Shown here one piece after another: positions 8,354-17,838 of a DNA stretch of 64,000 nucleotides. The DNA is from Cylindrospermum stagnale PCC 7417 (GTDB lineage: Bacteria; Cyanobacteriota; Cyanobacteriia; Cyanobacteriales; Nostocaceae). Each line of letters opens with the position of its first letter. Within the stretch, counting starts at the first letter, position 1. The position numbers were made by a program, and so were the translations under genes. The DNA is taken from contig NC_019757.1 in assembly GCF_000317535.1 (NCBI RefSeq), positions 4,181,501 through 4,245,500 on the forward strand. Reading direction: 5' to 3'. Under the pieces are notes generated by a model that worked only from the letters and a program-made list of their open reading frames with translations, searched no databases and was not told where the DNA came from.

Positions 8354-9450
8354 TGGAACAATCTTTGCACCCAGTCCAACTGGGAAGTTAACTGCGTGGT
8401 TTCTTTAACAATCAGAAAAATTCCTAAGCCCAAGAGTAACACTAAACCAGTTTGCATCACACCTTCTTGAATCTTGGTAGGTAAAGGCTTACCAAGCAAA
8501 CCTTCAATCAACAGAAAAGCCAATTGTCCCCCATCCAAAGCCGGTAGAGGCAAAATATTGATGATTGCCAGGTTAATGCTGATAATTGCCGCAAAAGACA
8601 ACAAGTTAGTGCTATTTTCATCAGCCAACTTTGCGCCTATTTTGACAATATTAACTGGCCCCGAAACTTGTCCAATAGTTTGTTGAAAATTAGTAACCAA
8701 CTGCCCAAAACCTTTGAGTGTACCAACAAATAATTCTTGGAACCTATTGGCAGCAATACTAAAAATTTCCACAGGACTATTGGGACGACGATAAGCAACC
8801 GAACCATTGGGGCCAAGTTCAATGCCAATCAAACCTTTACCATCAGCCCCCTTATTTGGTGAGATTTTCAGGGATACTTGTTCGTTTTTATGCTGAACTC
8901 TCAGTTCAATTTGCTGATTAGGATGATTTTGAATTTCTTTAGTCAGCAACGCCGTTGAATTTTCAGTAGCGGGTATTTCCTGACCATTAACAGCCAGAAT
9001 AATGTCTCCTTCCCTAATGCCTGCTTGGTAAGCAAGGGACTGTTCATTAACAGGCTTAACGATTACACCAGGTTGATAATTGAATTCCTTGGGAATGCCA
9101 ACAATACCCAATTGCAGCACCAGCACCAAATAGGCAAATATTAAATTTGCTATCACCCCGGCACTAATGACGATCGCCCGATCTAAAATTGGGCGGTTAC
9201 GCAGCAGATTCGGGTCATTGGGGGGCACATCGCTATCAGGGTCATCATCCGGGAAGCCGACAAAACCGCCCAAAGGAAAAGCGCGGAGAGCATATTCGGT
9301 TTGTGGCCCTTGGTACTTCCAAATAACTGGGCCGAAACCCAAAGAAAAGCGGTTAACGTAAATACCTTGAGAACGCGCGGCTATAAAGTGTCCAGCCTCG
9401 TGTACCAAAATCAAAATAGCCAAAACTGAAATCGCTGCTAAAACTGACAT
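8350..9450 (-). CDS. rseP: M50 site-2 zinc metalloprotease (RseP-like)
   Basis: Intramembrane protease that releases anti-sigma factors or similar substrates. Residues 1-366 show HEAGH at 17-21 in the first membrane helix, a central PDZ domain (about 125-205, containing GIREGDIILAVNGQEIP) and C-terminal membrane helices with LPLPALDGGQL, which supplies the third metal ligand. Length and order are typical of RseP/slr1821-type proteins. It is followed by nth with a 4-base overlap. The substrate is unknown. Confidence 0.92.
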   Translation of the reverse strand: MSVLAAISVLAILILVHEAGHFIAARSQGIYVNRFSLGFGPVIWKYQGPQTEYALRAFPLGGFVGFPDDDPDSDVPPNDPNLLRNRPILDRAIVISAGVIANLIFAYLVLVLQLGIVGIPKEFNYQPGVIVKPVNEQSLAYQAGIREGDIILAVNGQEIPATENSTALLTKEIQNHPNQQIELRVQHKNEQVSLKISPNKGADGKGLIGIELGPNGSVAYRRPNSPVEIFSIAANRFQELFVGTLKGFGQLVTNFQQTIGQVSGPVNIVKIGAKLADENSTNLLSFAAIISINLAIINILPLPALDGGQLAFLLIEGLLGKPLPTKIQEGVMQTGLVLLLGLGIFLIVKETTQLTSQLDWVQRLFQ

Positions 9451-9797
9451 AGAGCAAAAATATTCAGATATATATCCTTATTGTAGTTTGCGAACGGCCG
9501 TAGATCCCCCGTTTGGGCTGTTGATTTCGCTTTTCCGGCTTTTTCGATGCGTCCCTTCACGCAACTCTCCCCGTAGTGTGCGTTCCCTAACGCACAATCT
9601 ATAGGATATGGGACTTTCAATAAATAAAACTGATGCACATATTTACAACTTTTTGTCAACGCGTAAGTCCTAAATTTTTGGAAAGTATTTATGCGTACAA
9701 CAACTGATTCCTAATTTCATCAGCAGTTAGTGCCGTCCTTTCCGATAACGCAACCTACAAGATGAGCGATCGCAATGCGGACACCGCAGGCATCGCA
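9451..9797. other. Intergenic region
   Basis: No convincing gene. It holds a short hairpin (TGTGCGTT/AACGCACA, 9577-9596, 4-base loop) of a type repeated in Nostocales intergenic DNA, and one HIP1 site near 9767. A frame on the minus strand here has no recognisable product and overlaps the protease start. Confidence 0.6.
9577..9596. repeat. Hairpin, 8-bp stem, CCCT loop
   Basis: Perfect 8-base inverted repeat TGTGCGTT/AACGCACA. There is no T-tract on either side, so it is more likely a dispersed intergenic repeat than a terminator. Confidence 0.6.
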
Positions 9798-10199
9798 CTA
9801 TGTCATCAAATGAGTATCAAGTTCAAGATATTGAGATATCAAGCCATCAATACTGGCTAACTTTGCTTTAAATTCCAGTGTTGTAGCAATAATTAAGCGG
9901 TCAAACGGATCTTTGTGGATAGGAGATAACTCTACAGCACGACAGGTAATTTCAGCAGTCAAGGGAAATAATGTAATGTCTGATAGCTGTAATGCCTCCT
10001 GAAACCATTGATTAGCAGCACAGGGTAACTCTAGTCTTCCTCGCTGATGTGCGAGTGCAATTTCGTAGCAGGAAATAACCGAAACACCTACCTCTTCAGC
10101 CGTTTCGATAGCTTCTCGCCAGTGAGTAGGAAATCGCTCAAATTCTTGATTAATAAACCAGAACCAGATATGGGTATCGAGGACAATTACTTCAGACAT
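9798..10199 (-). CDS. PIN-domain toxin, VapC-like
   Basis: Predicted RNase toxin of a type II pair. VIVLDTHIWFWF near the start, a central SVISCYEIALAHQRGRLEL, and DPFDRLIIATTLEF with LASIDG near the end are the acidic clusters of PIN domains that bind the metal. I start it at the ATG at 10199 (MSEVIVLDT) rather than a GTG two codons upstream. It overlaps the end of the antitoxin gene by 13 bases, the usual coupled arrangement. Confidence 0.85.
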   Translation of the reverse strand: MSEVIVLDTHIWFWFINQEFERFPTHWREAIETAEEVGVSVISCYEIALAHQRGRLELPCAANQWFQEALQLSDITLFPLTAEITCRAVELSPIHKDPFDRLIIATTLEFKAKLASIDGLISQYLELDTHLMT

Positions 10200-10408
10200 T
10201 CCCACTCTTCTTCGTTCACAATAGGACTGATAATATCCCCTAATGTTTTGCCTTTACCAGCAATCGAAACAGGGGGAGTCCGTCGTTTTTTTGATGGGAA
10301 GGTTTCTTCTAGGATAGTTACGATCACACGAGCAGCATTAACTTGAGGCTGTTCTGATACCCATGTTACTTTACCGTTCTCATAAATAGCTTCGTAACTT
10401 TTTAGCAT
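10187..10408 (-). CDS. Antitoxin partner of PIN toxin
   Basis: 73 residues. The N-terminal part (MLKSYEAIYENGKVTWV) is a short beta-rich segment seen in many cyanobacterial VapB-like antitoxins. The C-terminal part (KGKTLGDIISPIVNEEEWECL) would wrap the toxin. It is upstream of and overlapping the PIN gene, so the complex is expected to autorepress the pair. The DNA-binding fold is not certain from sequence alone. Confidence 0.75.
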   Translation of the reverse strand: MLKSYEAIYENGKVTWVSEQPQVNAARVIVTILEETFPSKKRRTPPVSIAGKGKTLGDIISPIVNEEEWECLK

Positions 10409-10587
10409 AGCGATCTTATTTTCATTAACTTTTGCTCTCTCTTATTATAATTTGGCCGAACTGACAAGTCAGCGTGACGCACCAGTTAAAATGCTATTTT
10501 CTTATTCTTCAACTGATCTAGGAGAGACATTATAGCGCCGAATGCAAAAAATATGTGCTACTTTTAATTGCTTTATTTACCTTCAGA

Positions 10588-11610
10588 TCACCTGATAAGA
10601 TATTGTTTACGCTCTTTGAAAAACTCAGCAATTTCTGGCGTCCTACCCCAAAACAATGCCTGATCTGTCCCCATTTGCGACATTAACTGCAATGCCTCTT
10701 TGGAAGTGTTATCGATGTTAATAATTTGTGCCTGCTGTGGAGATAAAGGCGCACCAGGAATACGAACATAATCAAACGGGGAGTCGCAATAGTTTGCTAA
10801 AGTGTCCACAAAGTAACCCGTAACATAAGCTTGACCCTCAAAAAATGTAGTGATCAGATCCTTGTTCCAGTCAAGAACCGAACGATGATATTTAGAAACA
10901 AAACGCCTTCCAGGATTTGGCTCTAGAGAACCAATAGACATCACCATTAGCTTCTGAAATCTTTTGCCTTTGCCAACAAAGTACCGGAGTGCCTCTACAA
11001 CACCAACTAAAGTTGGATTATTGGCATAAACTCCTCCATCAATAAACTGTTTTTGATCATAAGTATCAATAGTAACAATTGGCAGATAAGCTGGTGCTGC
11101 ACTTGTTGCAAGAGCTATGTCAACATACGTTGTTTTGCTATCCCTACGTAAATTACCTTCATTATGGTCGTACTTAAAAATGAATGGTCTACCATCAGTT
11201 AAAGAAAATGCAGGGATACACAACAAACAGCGAGAGTCTGCAAGGGTTCGGTCTCCAAATATTTCTTGCAATGCTCTCCTCAATTCGCTGTTATCATACT
11301 TGCTTCTCAGAAAAATCTGTTTCAGCAAACTTAGAAAATTATTTTGCTGTGGGAAAATTTGTTTTCCTCGTCTGTAGTATAGGTTACTGATCAAACTGAC
11401 AGGTATATTTAGGGATAATGCCAGTGAAATCAACCCTCCCGTTGAAGTACCACAAATCAAGTCAAAATAATCAGCGATATGACAATTAAATCTATCCTCA
11501 AAATGTTCTAGGATTCTGGCTGAATACAGCCCTTTGCTCCCCCCTCCATCTATTGATAGGACTTTAAATGTTTCTAACTCAGAAGCAGAATCTGAAGGAG
11601 AGTGAACCAT
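10588..11610 (-). CDS. Patatin-like phospholipase
   Basis: Acyl hydrolase acting on membrane lipids. SIDGGGSKGLYSARIL (about 19-34) is the oxyanion-hole glycine loop, GTSTGG (about 54-59) holds the nucleophile Ser, and FIDGGVYANNP (about 188-198) supplies the catalytic Asp. The 340-residue size and the GGGxKG loop resemble CapV-type effectors as well as housekeeping patatins. No cyclic-nucleotide synthase or other CBASS gene is beside it, so a defence role is only a possibility. Confidence 0.88.
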   Translation of the reverse strand: MVHSPSDSASELETFKVLSIDGGGSKGLYSARILEHFEDRFNCHIADYFDLICGTSTGGLISLALSLNIPVSLISNLYYRRGKQIFPQQNNFLSLLKQIFLRSKYDNSELRRALQEIFGDRTLADSRCLLCIPAFSLTDGRPFIFKYDHNEGNLRRDSKTTYVDIALATSAAPAYLPIVTIDTYDQKQFIDGGVYANNPTLVGVVEALRYFVGKGKRFQKLMVMSIGSLEPNPGRRFVSKYHRSVLDWNKDLITTFFEGQAYVTGYFVDTLANYCDSPFDYVRIPGAPLSPQQAQIINIDNTSKEALQLMSQMGTDQALFWGRTPEIAEFFKERKQYLIR

Positions 11611-11828
11611 ATTTTGACTGTTAACTTTTGAGATGAAATCTCGAATCTACAATTTAGCCTAATATTATAGAATTTAAGGCTAAATCTTCTGTCATCTCAA
11701 ATTTTAGCGCTTACTTAAATATATATGTATTAATTAAAAGTAGGGATAACCGTATACGCTTCACAGAAATAATGAGCGATACCAAATCTAATGGCTTTAT
11801 CATGCTTGTTATCCCTAACTTATTCAAG

Positions 11829-13109
11829 TTACAAAACCTCCCTTCCCAAATAAACCTGCAATGCTTCCGGTATCAACACTGTCCCATCTGGTTGCTGATA
11901 ATTCTCCAAAATCGCTGCCATTGTCCTTCCCACAGCCAAACCAGAACCGTTGAGGGTATGGACAAACTGAGTACCTTTCTTACCCGCTTCCTTAAAGCGA
12001 ATATCTGCCCGTCGCGCTTGGAAATCAAAACAATTAGAGCAACTGGAAATTTCTCGATACTTCCCAGATGAAGGTAGCCAAACTTCTAAATCGTAGGTTT
12101 TGGTTGCAGAAAAACCTAAATCACCAGTACATAAATTGATGACGCGATAAGGTAATTTTAAAGCTTGTAAAATCGCTTCTGCATTCCCCACCAATTTTTC
12201 TAGTTCCTCAAAAGAAGAACTAGGATGAACAAGTTTCACCAACTCAACTTTATTGAATTGATGCAGACGAATTAAACCCCGCATATCCCGTCCATAACTT
12301 CCCGCTTCTCGACGGAAACAAGGAGTATAAGCACAGTGATAAATTGGTAAATCTTCAGCAGCGAGAATTTCCCCCCGGTAGAGGTTGGTAACGGGAACTT
12401 CTGCTGTTGGTATTAACCACAAATCATCCTCAGCACATTTAAAGCTTTCTTCTGCAAACTTGGGTAACTGACCAGTTCCTGTGAGAGATTCAGTATTCAC
12501 TAACAGTGGTGGACTGACTTCCACATACCCAGCTTGGGTTTGCAGGGATAGCATAAATTGAATTAATGCCCTCTCCAGAGCCGCACCAGCCCCCACTAAC
12601 GTTACAAAGCGACTTTGGGCAACTTTTACGGCTCGCTCAATATTGAGAATACCTAACTTTTCGCCAATTTCCCAATGGGGGAGAATGTTCGGGTTTTGAG
12701 GCAGATATTCATCCCCCCAACGGCGTATTTCTTGGTTATCTTCCTCAGTTTTACCAATTGGTGTAGCATCACTTGGCAAATTGGGGAGTTCTAGTAACTT
12801 TTGGTGAATTTCCGCTTTCAGTTCTTTTTCTTGCGGTTCCAGTTCGCTTAATTTAGCTTTAATCGAGTTCCCTTCATCCCGCAAGGCTTGAATTTCTGGG
12901 TCTTGAGGCTCTATCCCAGATTTGATCTTTTGCCCGACGATTTTACCGATTTCGTTGCTCCGGGCTTGGAGTTGACTGCGTGTCCCCTCCAGTTCCCGTT
13001 GCTTTTTATCTAACTCTAATATGGGCTGAATATCGTATTTACCACTACGACCATTCAACCGTTCCTGAACTAATTGGGTATTTTCCCGAATTTGCTTAAG
13101 ATCCAACAC
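11829..13109 (-). CDS. serS: Seryl-tRNA synthetase
   Basis: Charges tRNA-Ser. The long N-terminal coiled-coil arm is visible (about 30-105). The class II core follows with [16 protein letters not shown], motif 2 ([20 protein letters not shown]) and motif 3 ([16 protein letters not shown]). I use the GTG at 13109 ([12 protein letters not shown]), giving 426 residues, the family norm. The 25 codons open upstream do not resemble SerRS. Confidence 0.96.
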   Translation of the reverse strand: MLDLKQIRENTQLVQERLNGRSGKYDIQPILELDKKQRELEGTRSQLQARSNEIGKIVGQKIKSGIEPQDPEIQALRDEGNSIKAKLSELEPQEKELKAEIHQKLLELPNLPSDATPIGKTEEDNQEIRRWGDEYLPQNPNILPHWEIGEKLGILNIERAVKVAQSRFVTLVGAGAALERALIQFMLSLQTQAGYVEVSPPLLVNTESLTGTGQLPKFAEESFKCAEDDLWLIPTAEVPVTNLYRGEILAAEDLPIYHCAYTPCFRREAGSYGRDMRGLIRLHQFNKVELVKLVHPSSSFEELEKLVGNAEAILQALKLPYRVINLCTGDLGFSATKTYDLEVWLPSSGKYREISSCSNCFDFQARRADIRFKEAGKKGTQFVHTLNGSGLAVGRTMAAILENYQQPDGTVLIPEALQVYLGREVL

Positions 13110-13210
13110 AGATTTTTCTTTTATTTTTAGCCTAGTATCTTTTCGCCAAAACACCAGCATATACTGATTTTGGCTTGCCGTCACCGGAATTGCAACCAGA
13201 AAAATGTTGC

Positions 13211-13789
13211 CTAAGACCGGTTAATGCGATTGAGTAGCCACAGCGATACTACAAGTCCGGCAAAGTGTGCTGAAACAGTGTTAGTGTTTGCCTGCACCAC
13301 AAGCATATCTAGACCGCTAATAATTCGGGTGGGGTCAAATAGTTGGGTAGTTACGGCTTGAGGGGAGATAGACCTGGCCACTAGCGTACCCACAATTGCT
13401 TGTGCCCCCAATAGTGTGACGAGAATTCCCGCTAAATTCACCATCAGTCCCAAACGCAAAATTTGTACAGTCTCACTTTTGCGCGGGCGGTTGTTGGGGT
13501 TAGAAGATTGCAGTTGATTACCGATTCTGGTGTAACGGTAGGCTAAATAAATGCCAACTCCCAAAACGACCAATCCACAAATTGCTAAAAAGACGCCAAA
13601 CCCAGTCCCTGGATTATTGCTTGGGCTGCCAGTTCTTTGACTAAAGATAGCGTAGAGAAGAACGATTATACCAGAAATTACTCCTAGTACTAACTGAATC
13701 CAGAAACTAATCCAACCTGTAAGGCGGAACGTTTGGGCAATTGCCCGAATATTAGATGAAGACGACGGGGCGTCGGGGTTTTGTGACAT
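13211..13789 (-). CDS. DUF3611 membrane protein (TIC21/PIC1 relative)
   Basis: 192 residues with four predicted membrane segments (about 25-48, 67-87, 113-140 and 172-188) separated by short polar loops. [22 protein letters not shown] is the DUF3611 signature as I know it. The plastid homologue TIC21/PIC1 has been linked to protein import and to iron transport. The cyanobacterial role is less clear. It lies about 100 bases upstream of serS on the same strand and could be co-transcribed. Confidence 0.8.
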   Translation of the reverse strand: MSQNPDAPSSSSNIRAIAQTFRLTGWISFWIQLVLGVISGIIVLLYAIFSQRTGSPSNNPGTGFGVFLAICGLVVLGVGIYLAYRYTRIGNQLQSSNPNNRPRKSETVQILRLGLMVNLAGILVTLLGAQAIVGTLVARSISPQAVTTQLFDPTRIISGLDMLVVQANTNTVSAHFAGLVVSLWLLNRINRS

Positions 13790-14491
13790 AACAGATCACC
13801 AATTCAGGCTCACGCTTGATAAGTTTAATATCACACTTAAGAGATGGAACAATAGTATCTCCAGTCCAGTCAATCATCGAATTTAAAATTTGAGAGTTGA
13901 GATTGTCCCCGCTGATAATTCCGGGAGCATCCAATTTCGGATTCTTAAATTTTAGATTTGGTTTTTCCACTTAATCTCCTCAATCCCAAATCTAAAATTT
14001 GCTCCCGTCAGTACTGACTCTCTGCTGAGGTGTTTCCACAGTTATAGTGGTTTTCACCTGCAAAACTCCCTTGGTTCAATTTTTTAGGCTCTGGACTGGG
14101 AAAAGCACCATAAAACGAAGTGTTTATTTAAGTTTTACAGACAAAATGGCATTTTAACTGTAGAATTTCTTCGATAGGTATTTTATTGCTTCAGTGCTTC
14201 AGCGTCTGTAACCAGCTCGGCATCACTCAACACTAAGATGGCGGCAAAGTCACTGTCTGCTTGCTCCTCACCCCACGGCTACGAGCTCGGGTAGGGGCGC
14301 AAAAATTTGCGCCTCAAGACTTGCACACCCGTCCCACAATTGAAAAACGTGGGTGATTGCTTAATGTTTGTTTACACTTGAGAAATCTAGCCTTAGTAGC
14401 GGTATCTACTTACTTATGATATAGTATTAATATATACTGATTTTGAATTACTTACTTTACTCTAAGGCCTTTTTTTAGCCATTCACTAACC
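13790..14491. other. Intergenic region, about 700 bp
   Basis: No supported gene. It holds an 8-bp inverted repeat GGCGCAAA/TTTGCGCC at 14296-14313 and several AAATTTTA/TTTAAATTT-like stretches typical of Nostoc spacers. A divergent promoter pair for the DUF3611 gene and the PadR regulator must lie here, but I cannot assign boxes. Confidence 0.5.
14296..14313. repeat. Inverted repeat GGCGCAAA-AA-TTTGCGCC
   Basis: Perfect 8-base arms with a 2-base centre. It has no T-tract and is probably an intergenic palindrome. Confidence 0.55.
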
Positions 14492-14839
14492 ATGAAACTT
14501 GAGGATATATATCAATTCTTTGAAAATCCTCCGCCAACTTACCTCTGTCAGGAACTAGCAGTTTGTTATATTCTGTGTATTTTGATACAAGGTGAATCCT
14601 ACGGAACCGAGTTAATCCAGCGACTGGAAACTGAACATCCAACCTATCGGCTTTCGGACACTGTACTTTATAGTGCAATCAAATTTCTCGAAGACGAAAG
14701 GGCGATCAATGGATATTGGAAAAGACTCGAAGGACGAGGACGCCCCAGGCGGATGTATCAAGTCGCTCGAGGATGGCGAGTTCAATCGCTTAGATTAGCT
14801 CATCTTTGGCAGGACTACATCAACCAGAGAAAAAATTAA
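14492..14839 (+). CDS. pex: PadR-family winged-helix regulator, Pex-like
   Basis: 115 residues. The PadR winged helix covers about 20-90 (ILIQGESYGTELIQRLE, LSDTVLYSAIKFLEDE, GRGRPRRMYQVA). The extended N-terminus MKLEDIYQFFENPPPTYLCQ is what I associate with Pex, the Synechococcus period-extender protein that represses kaiA. Assignment to Pex rather than another PadR member is from memory of that N-terminus. No kai genes are in this window. A plausible target would be the kaiA promoter elsewhere. Confidence 0.75.
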   Translation: MKLEDIYQFFENPPPTYLCQELAVCYILCILIQGESYGTELIQRLETEHPTYRLSDTVLYSAIKFLEDERAINGYWKRLEGRGRPRRMYQVARGWRVQSLRLAHLWQDYINQRKN

Positions 14840-14891
14840 CGAATAATTGATAATGAATAAGTCCCCTCCTGTAAAACAGTAACCATTAGTT

Positions 14892-15422
14892 ATGGATATC
14901 GCTATTCTGCCATCCACGTTGCTGCTAACCTTGTTGTTATCGGTTGGTCTATTTTTCTTTATTCGTGCCTCGACCAAAGACCGGATAGAAAAAGCGCAAC
15001 TAGTATCTGAGCAAGACGAAGCTGCTTTAATGTCTCAATTAAAGGAGTATTTCCGCTCGCGGTCGTACCGAGTGGCAGCGGTAGACCAAGAACAAAACCA
15101 AGTCACTTTTGAAGGGTTCGTTAGACCTAGCCGATTTTTAGCTGTGTTTTTGACGCTGCTGGCCTTCGCTGGTCTTGCTTGTCTATCATTGGTTTTGGCG
15201 CTGCTTTTTCCTGACTCTAGTCAGTTATTTCCAGCAATAGTGCTGCTGTCGCCTTTAAGCGGTCTATTTTATTGGAAAAAAGCTGGAAGACTTGAGAAGG
15301 TGTCACTCAAGATAGAATTAAACCAGAGCGAACAACGCTCCTCAAGTGGTATTACTGTCATTGCCCATCGAGATGAACTCGCCGAGTTGCAGAGGGCGTT
15401 ACAGTTAAAGGCTGGTGATTGA
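14892..15422 (+). CDS. Cofactor assembly of complex C subunit B (CCB2/CCB4-type)
   Basis: 176 residues. Membrane segments lie at about 4-23, 80-100 and 107-125, with the family signature VGLFFFIRASTKDRIE near residue 17-32, and a soluble C-terminus. CCB2/CCB4 proteins (DUF2930) act in covalent attachment of heme c-i to cytochrome b6. It starts about 50 bases after the PadR gene on the same strand. Fits with petN later in the window, although not adjacent. Confidence 0.8.
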   Translation: MDIAILPSTLLLTLLLSVGLFFFIRASTKDRIEKAQLVSEQDEAALMSQLKEYFRSRSYRVAAVDQEQNQVTFEGFVRPSRFLAVFLTLLAFAGLACLSLVLALLFPDSSQLFPAIVLLSPLSGLFYWKKAGRLEKVSLKIELNQSEQRSSSGITVIAHRDELAELQRALQLKAGD

Positions 15423-15854
15423 CTGTTGGTTATTGAGACCATCGCCTAAATTATGAGATGTAGACTTCTGACTAACTATTCAGGAAATGGGCAGTAGGGA
15501 GGAGGCAAAATGAAATTGGTGTCAATTTCTCCCCCACAACTGATGTCATAGGGAAAAATTTAGATTGGTTGACAGAGCGTGTTGGCAATCTACCTGATGA
15601 GAGCACAACTTCACGCTTTTCTACTAGATGCTGTTGACTCTGTCCCCACTCCCCGCTGCATTATCAAACTAGAGATCAACCCATGCACCTGAGCATGGCT
15701 TGAGACTAGTTGATTCTCCCACTACCTGGACAAGCCTTACTGGCAAATTCAGCTACAAACTTAAAAAAAATGGAATTTTTGCATAAACTGAGCAATTTTG
15801 CCAGTTAATTATTGTCAGAAGCCATATCCAATGCGTAGAATAGCCATCTATAGT
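15423..15854. other. Intergenic region with one strong hairpin
   Basis: No gene of recognisable family. A GGGAGGAGG ribosome-like site at about 15497-15505 precedes an ATG but opens only a 14-codon frame. The notable element is the compound hairpin at 15667-15711. Confidence 0.5.
15667..15711. repeat. Compound hairpin, possible structured RNA
   Basis: Three nested inverted arms: AACTAG/CTAGTT, TCAA/TTGA and CCATGC/GCATGG around an ACCTGA loop, separated by a small internal loop and a C-C mismatch. That gives 16 base pairs in 45 bases. No T-tract follows on either strand. Confidence 0.6.
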
Positions 15855-16172
15855 TCACCTACTAGCTACAGCCATGGGTTCCTGTCCTGTAGGAGCCTCT
15901 AATATCCTCAGGCTGGGAAACAAGAAATGGTTTTCTTCTACGTATTGAGCACCAAATAGGCCCTTTTCTGCCCAGAAATAACGGTCTGTAGTGTGTTCGT
16001 TCCGCTTTACGAGTAGCAGCGCCGGTGGCAAAATACCTTCAGCTTGAATGAATTTTCTAGCTGCTGTCACAGGTTTCTCTTCACCGCTTTCGATGCTATA
16101 TTGAGGCACGTGCTCTAAGATGCGCCGTCCTTCCTGGCGACGACGGCTTTTCCTTTTGCGTCTCCTTGCCAA
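15855..16172 (-). CDS. DUF3155 family protein
   Basis: 105 residues. A very basic start (ARRRKRKSRRRQEGRR) is followed by a conserved body, VPQYSIESGEEKPVTAARKF, ILPPALLLVKRNEHTTDRYF and AEKGLFGAQYVEENHFLFPS. This matches the cyanobacterial DUF3155 family, function unknown; the basic end suggests nucleic-acid or ribosome contact. I place the start at a TTG (16172) because AGAGGAGGAC lies 6 bases upstream of it. An in-frame ATG 20 codons earlier has no ribosome site and its extra residues look non-homologous. Confidence 0.8.
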   Translation of the reverse strand: MARRRKRKSRRRQEGRRILEHVPQYSIESGEEKPVTAARKFIQAEGILPPALLLVKRNEHTTDRYFWAEKGLFGAQYVEENHFLFPSLRILEAPTGQEPMAVASR

Positions 16173-16455
16173 CCTATTGTCCTCCTCTTTCAAGCTATAG
16201 ATTGTAGTGATAGCTACAAAATCCGTCGTCATTATATAAGTTCTAGTTCAAGAAATCAATGGGTTTTAACCTTTTGATACAACAAAAATAATATTTTTGA
16301 AAGTTGGAAAAATCAACAGTAGGTAAAAAGATAATCCCTTGGTGCAAACCATTACTGAGAAGATTTAGTTAAGCTTTATTAAATCACATTGGTAAAAACT
16401 CAAGGTCTTCTTTGATTCTCCCTCAAAGTCTGTAATTCTGAGCAAAAGCTAAAAA

Positions 16456-17835
16456 ATGTTAATGTCTGCCAGTTCTGATTTTCTGGCTCTGTGCCGAGAG
16501 CAAACAGCGCTGCTCACCCAAGGGTTGGGAGCGTCTTTGAGTATTGTGTACTTGACACAAGAATTGGTAGAAGCTCCCACTGGTGACGCGAAACTGATTC
16601 CTGTAGTGGTTTACCCAGAGACAGCAGTGTTACGGCACTCTGAGGAGCCGGTTTCGACAACTGCAACCAAGCAACTACAAGTTAGCAATGTTTTGGCATT
16701 ACCCAATCACCAGCGCAGGTTATTGATATCTGGGTCAAAATCTCCTAGCCCATCTCTGGAGTCAGAAACAAAAGAAGCCACCCAACCCCATTTAGAAGAT
16801 GAATACTTGCTCAGTGGTAACCAAATTGTTTTACCTCTGATTTATGAGGGTGTGATGATGGGGTTATTGGTGACAGGCAGGGAAGACCGGAGATGGAATG
16901 ATCATGAGCAAGGTGAAATTCAACGGATAGCCCAAACTATGGCGATCGCATGTATTTTAGATCAGCGTCGCGCATGGTTGCAGCAGCAGCTACATCAACA
17001 ACAAATTTTCCAAGAAAAGCAACGAGATTTACTGGATAATCTCTTGCACCAGTTTCGTAACCCATTAACTGCTGTGCGGACTTTTGGCAAACTGCTGTTA
17101 AAGCGACTGCGGCCAGCAGATCCTAATCGAGATGTGGGGACTAGTATAGTCAGAGAGAGCGATCGCCTGAAGGAATTGTTGATCCAGTTTGATGAGGTGA
17201 TTGATTTGACTGAGGCTGATCTAGCACTACGGAAACTCCCGGAATCCAAAGTTTTTGTGGAAGCAAGTTTCCAAAAAGACGCTAAACCAGCGCTATTATT
17301 GCCAGGAACGGGAGAAAAAACCGCTGATTGCTTGTTAGCAGATTTATTAGACCCATTATTAGTATCAGCTAAAGCGATCGCCCAAGAGCGAAATCTCCAA
17401 CTGATGGCGAATATTCCCGCCGATTTGCCCCCAGTACAGGTTAACATCAAAGCATTGCGGGAAGTCTTGAGCAATATCATTGATAATGCTTTGAAATATA
17501 CAAATTCTGGCGGCAAGATTTTGATTCAGGTAGGGCAAAAAAGAGCTAATTTTCAAGGCATAGCCATCAGTGATACTGGCCCTGGCATTCCTCCCGAAGA
17601 TTTAGAGCATTTGGGAGAAAGGCATTACCGGGGAGTACAAGCGCAAACAGCGATTCCCGGCACAGGTTTGGGAATGGCGATCGCTAAACAACTACTCGAG
17701 CAAATGCAGGGCGAAATAGAAGTTTTCAGCCCTGCAATCGACTCAGCTATCACTTCACCGCATACCCCAGGAACTACAGTTATTATTTGGTTGCCTGAAG
17801 TAGGGGCGGGGTCTCCCCGCCCTTCATCTGTCTAA
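16456..17835 (+). CDS. GAF-domain sensor histidine kinase
   Basis: 459 residues. The N-terminal GAF-like sensor domain is about 10-170. The dimerisation helix holds phospho-acceptor His198 in LLHQFRNPLTAVRTF. The ATPase domain has REVLSNIIDNALKYT (N box), SDTGPGIPPEDL (G1) and GTGLGMAIAKQL (G2). No membrane segment, so it is soluble. No response regulator is adjacent; the partner is unknown. The last residues (GAGSPRPSSV) come from a GC-rich palindrome that has been read through. The gene converges on the SLH gene with 3 bases between stops. Confidence 0.9.
   Translation: MLMSASSDFLALCREQTALLTQGLGASLSIVYLTQELVEAPTGDAKLIPVVVYPETAVLRHSEEPVSTTATKQLQVSNVLALPNHQRRLLISGSKSPSPSLESETKEATQPHLEDEYLLSGNQIVLPLIYEGVMMGLLVTGREDRRWNDHEQGEIQRIAQTMAIACILDQRRAWLQQQLHQQQIFQEKQRDLLDNLLHQFRNPLTAVRTFGKLLLKRLRPADPNRDVGTSIVRESDRLKELLIQFDEVIDLTEADLALRKLPESKVFVEASFQKDAKPALLLPGTGEKTADCLLADLLDPLLVSAKAIAQERNLQLMANIPADLPPVQVNIKALREVLSNIIDNALKYTNSGGKILIQVGQKRANFQGIAISDTGPGIPPEDLEHLGERHYRGVQAQTAIPGTGLGMAIAKQLLEQMQGEIEVFSPAIDSAITSPHTPGTTVIIWLPEVGAGSPRPSSV
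17804..17822. repeat. GC-rich hairpin GGGCGGGG-TCT-CCCCGCCC
   Basis: Perfect 8-bp stem overlapping the 3' end of the kinase gene, between two convergent stops. It could slow transcription from both sides but lacks a T-tract. Confidence 0.7.
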
Positions 17836-17838
17836 TTA

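Noticed and set aside
9438-9659. 73-codon minus-strand frame upstream of the M50 protease
   Set aside because: It overlaps the protease start, includes a repeat hairpin and has no recognisable homology.
13752-13970. 72-codon minus-strand frame overlapping the DUF3611 gene start
   Set aside because: Its sequence is typical spacer translation (AAATTT/TTTAAA rich), and it overlaps a well-supported gene.
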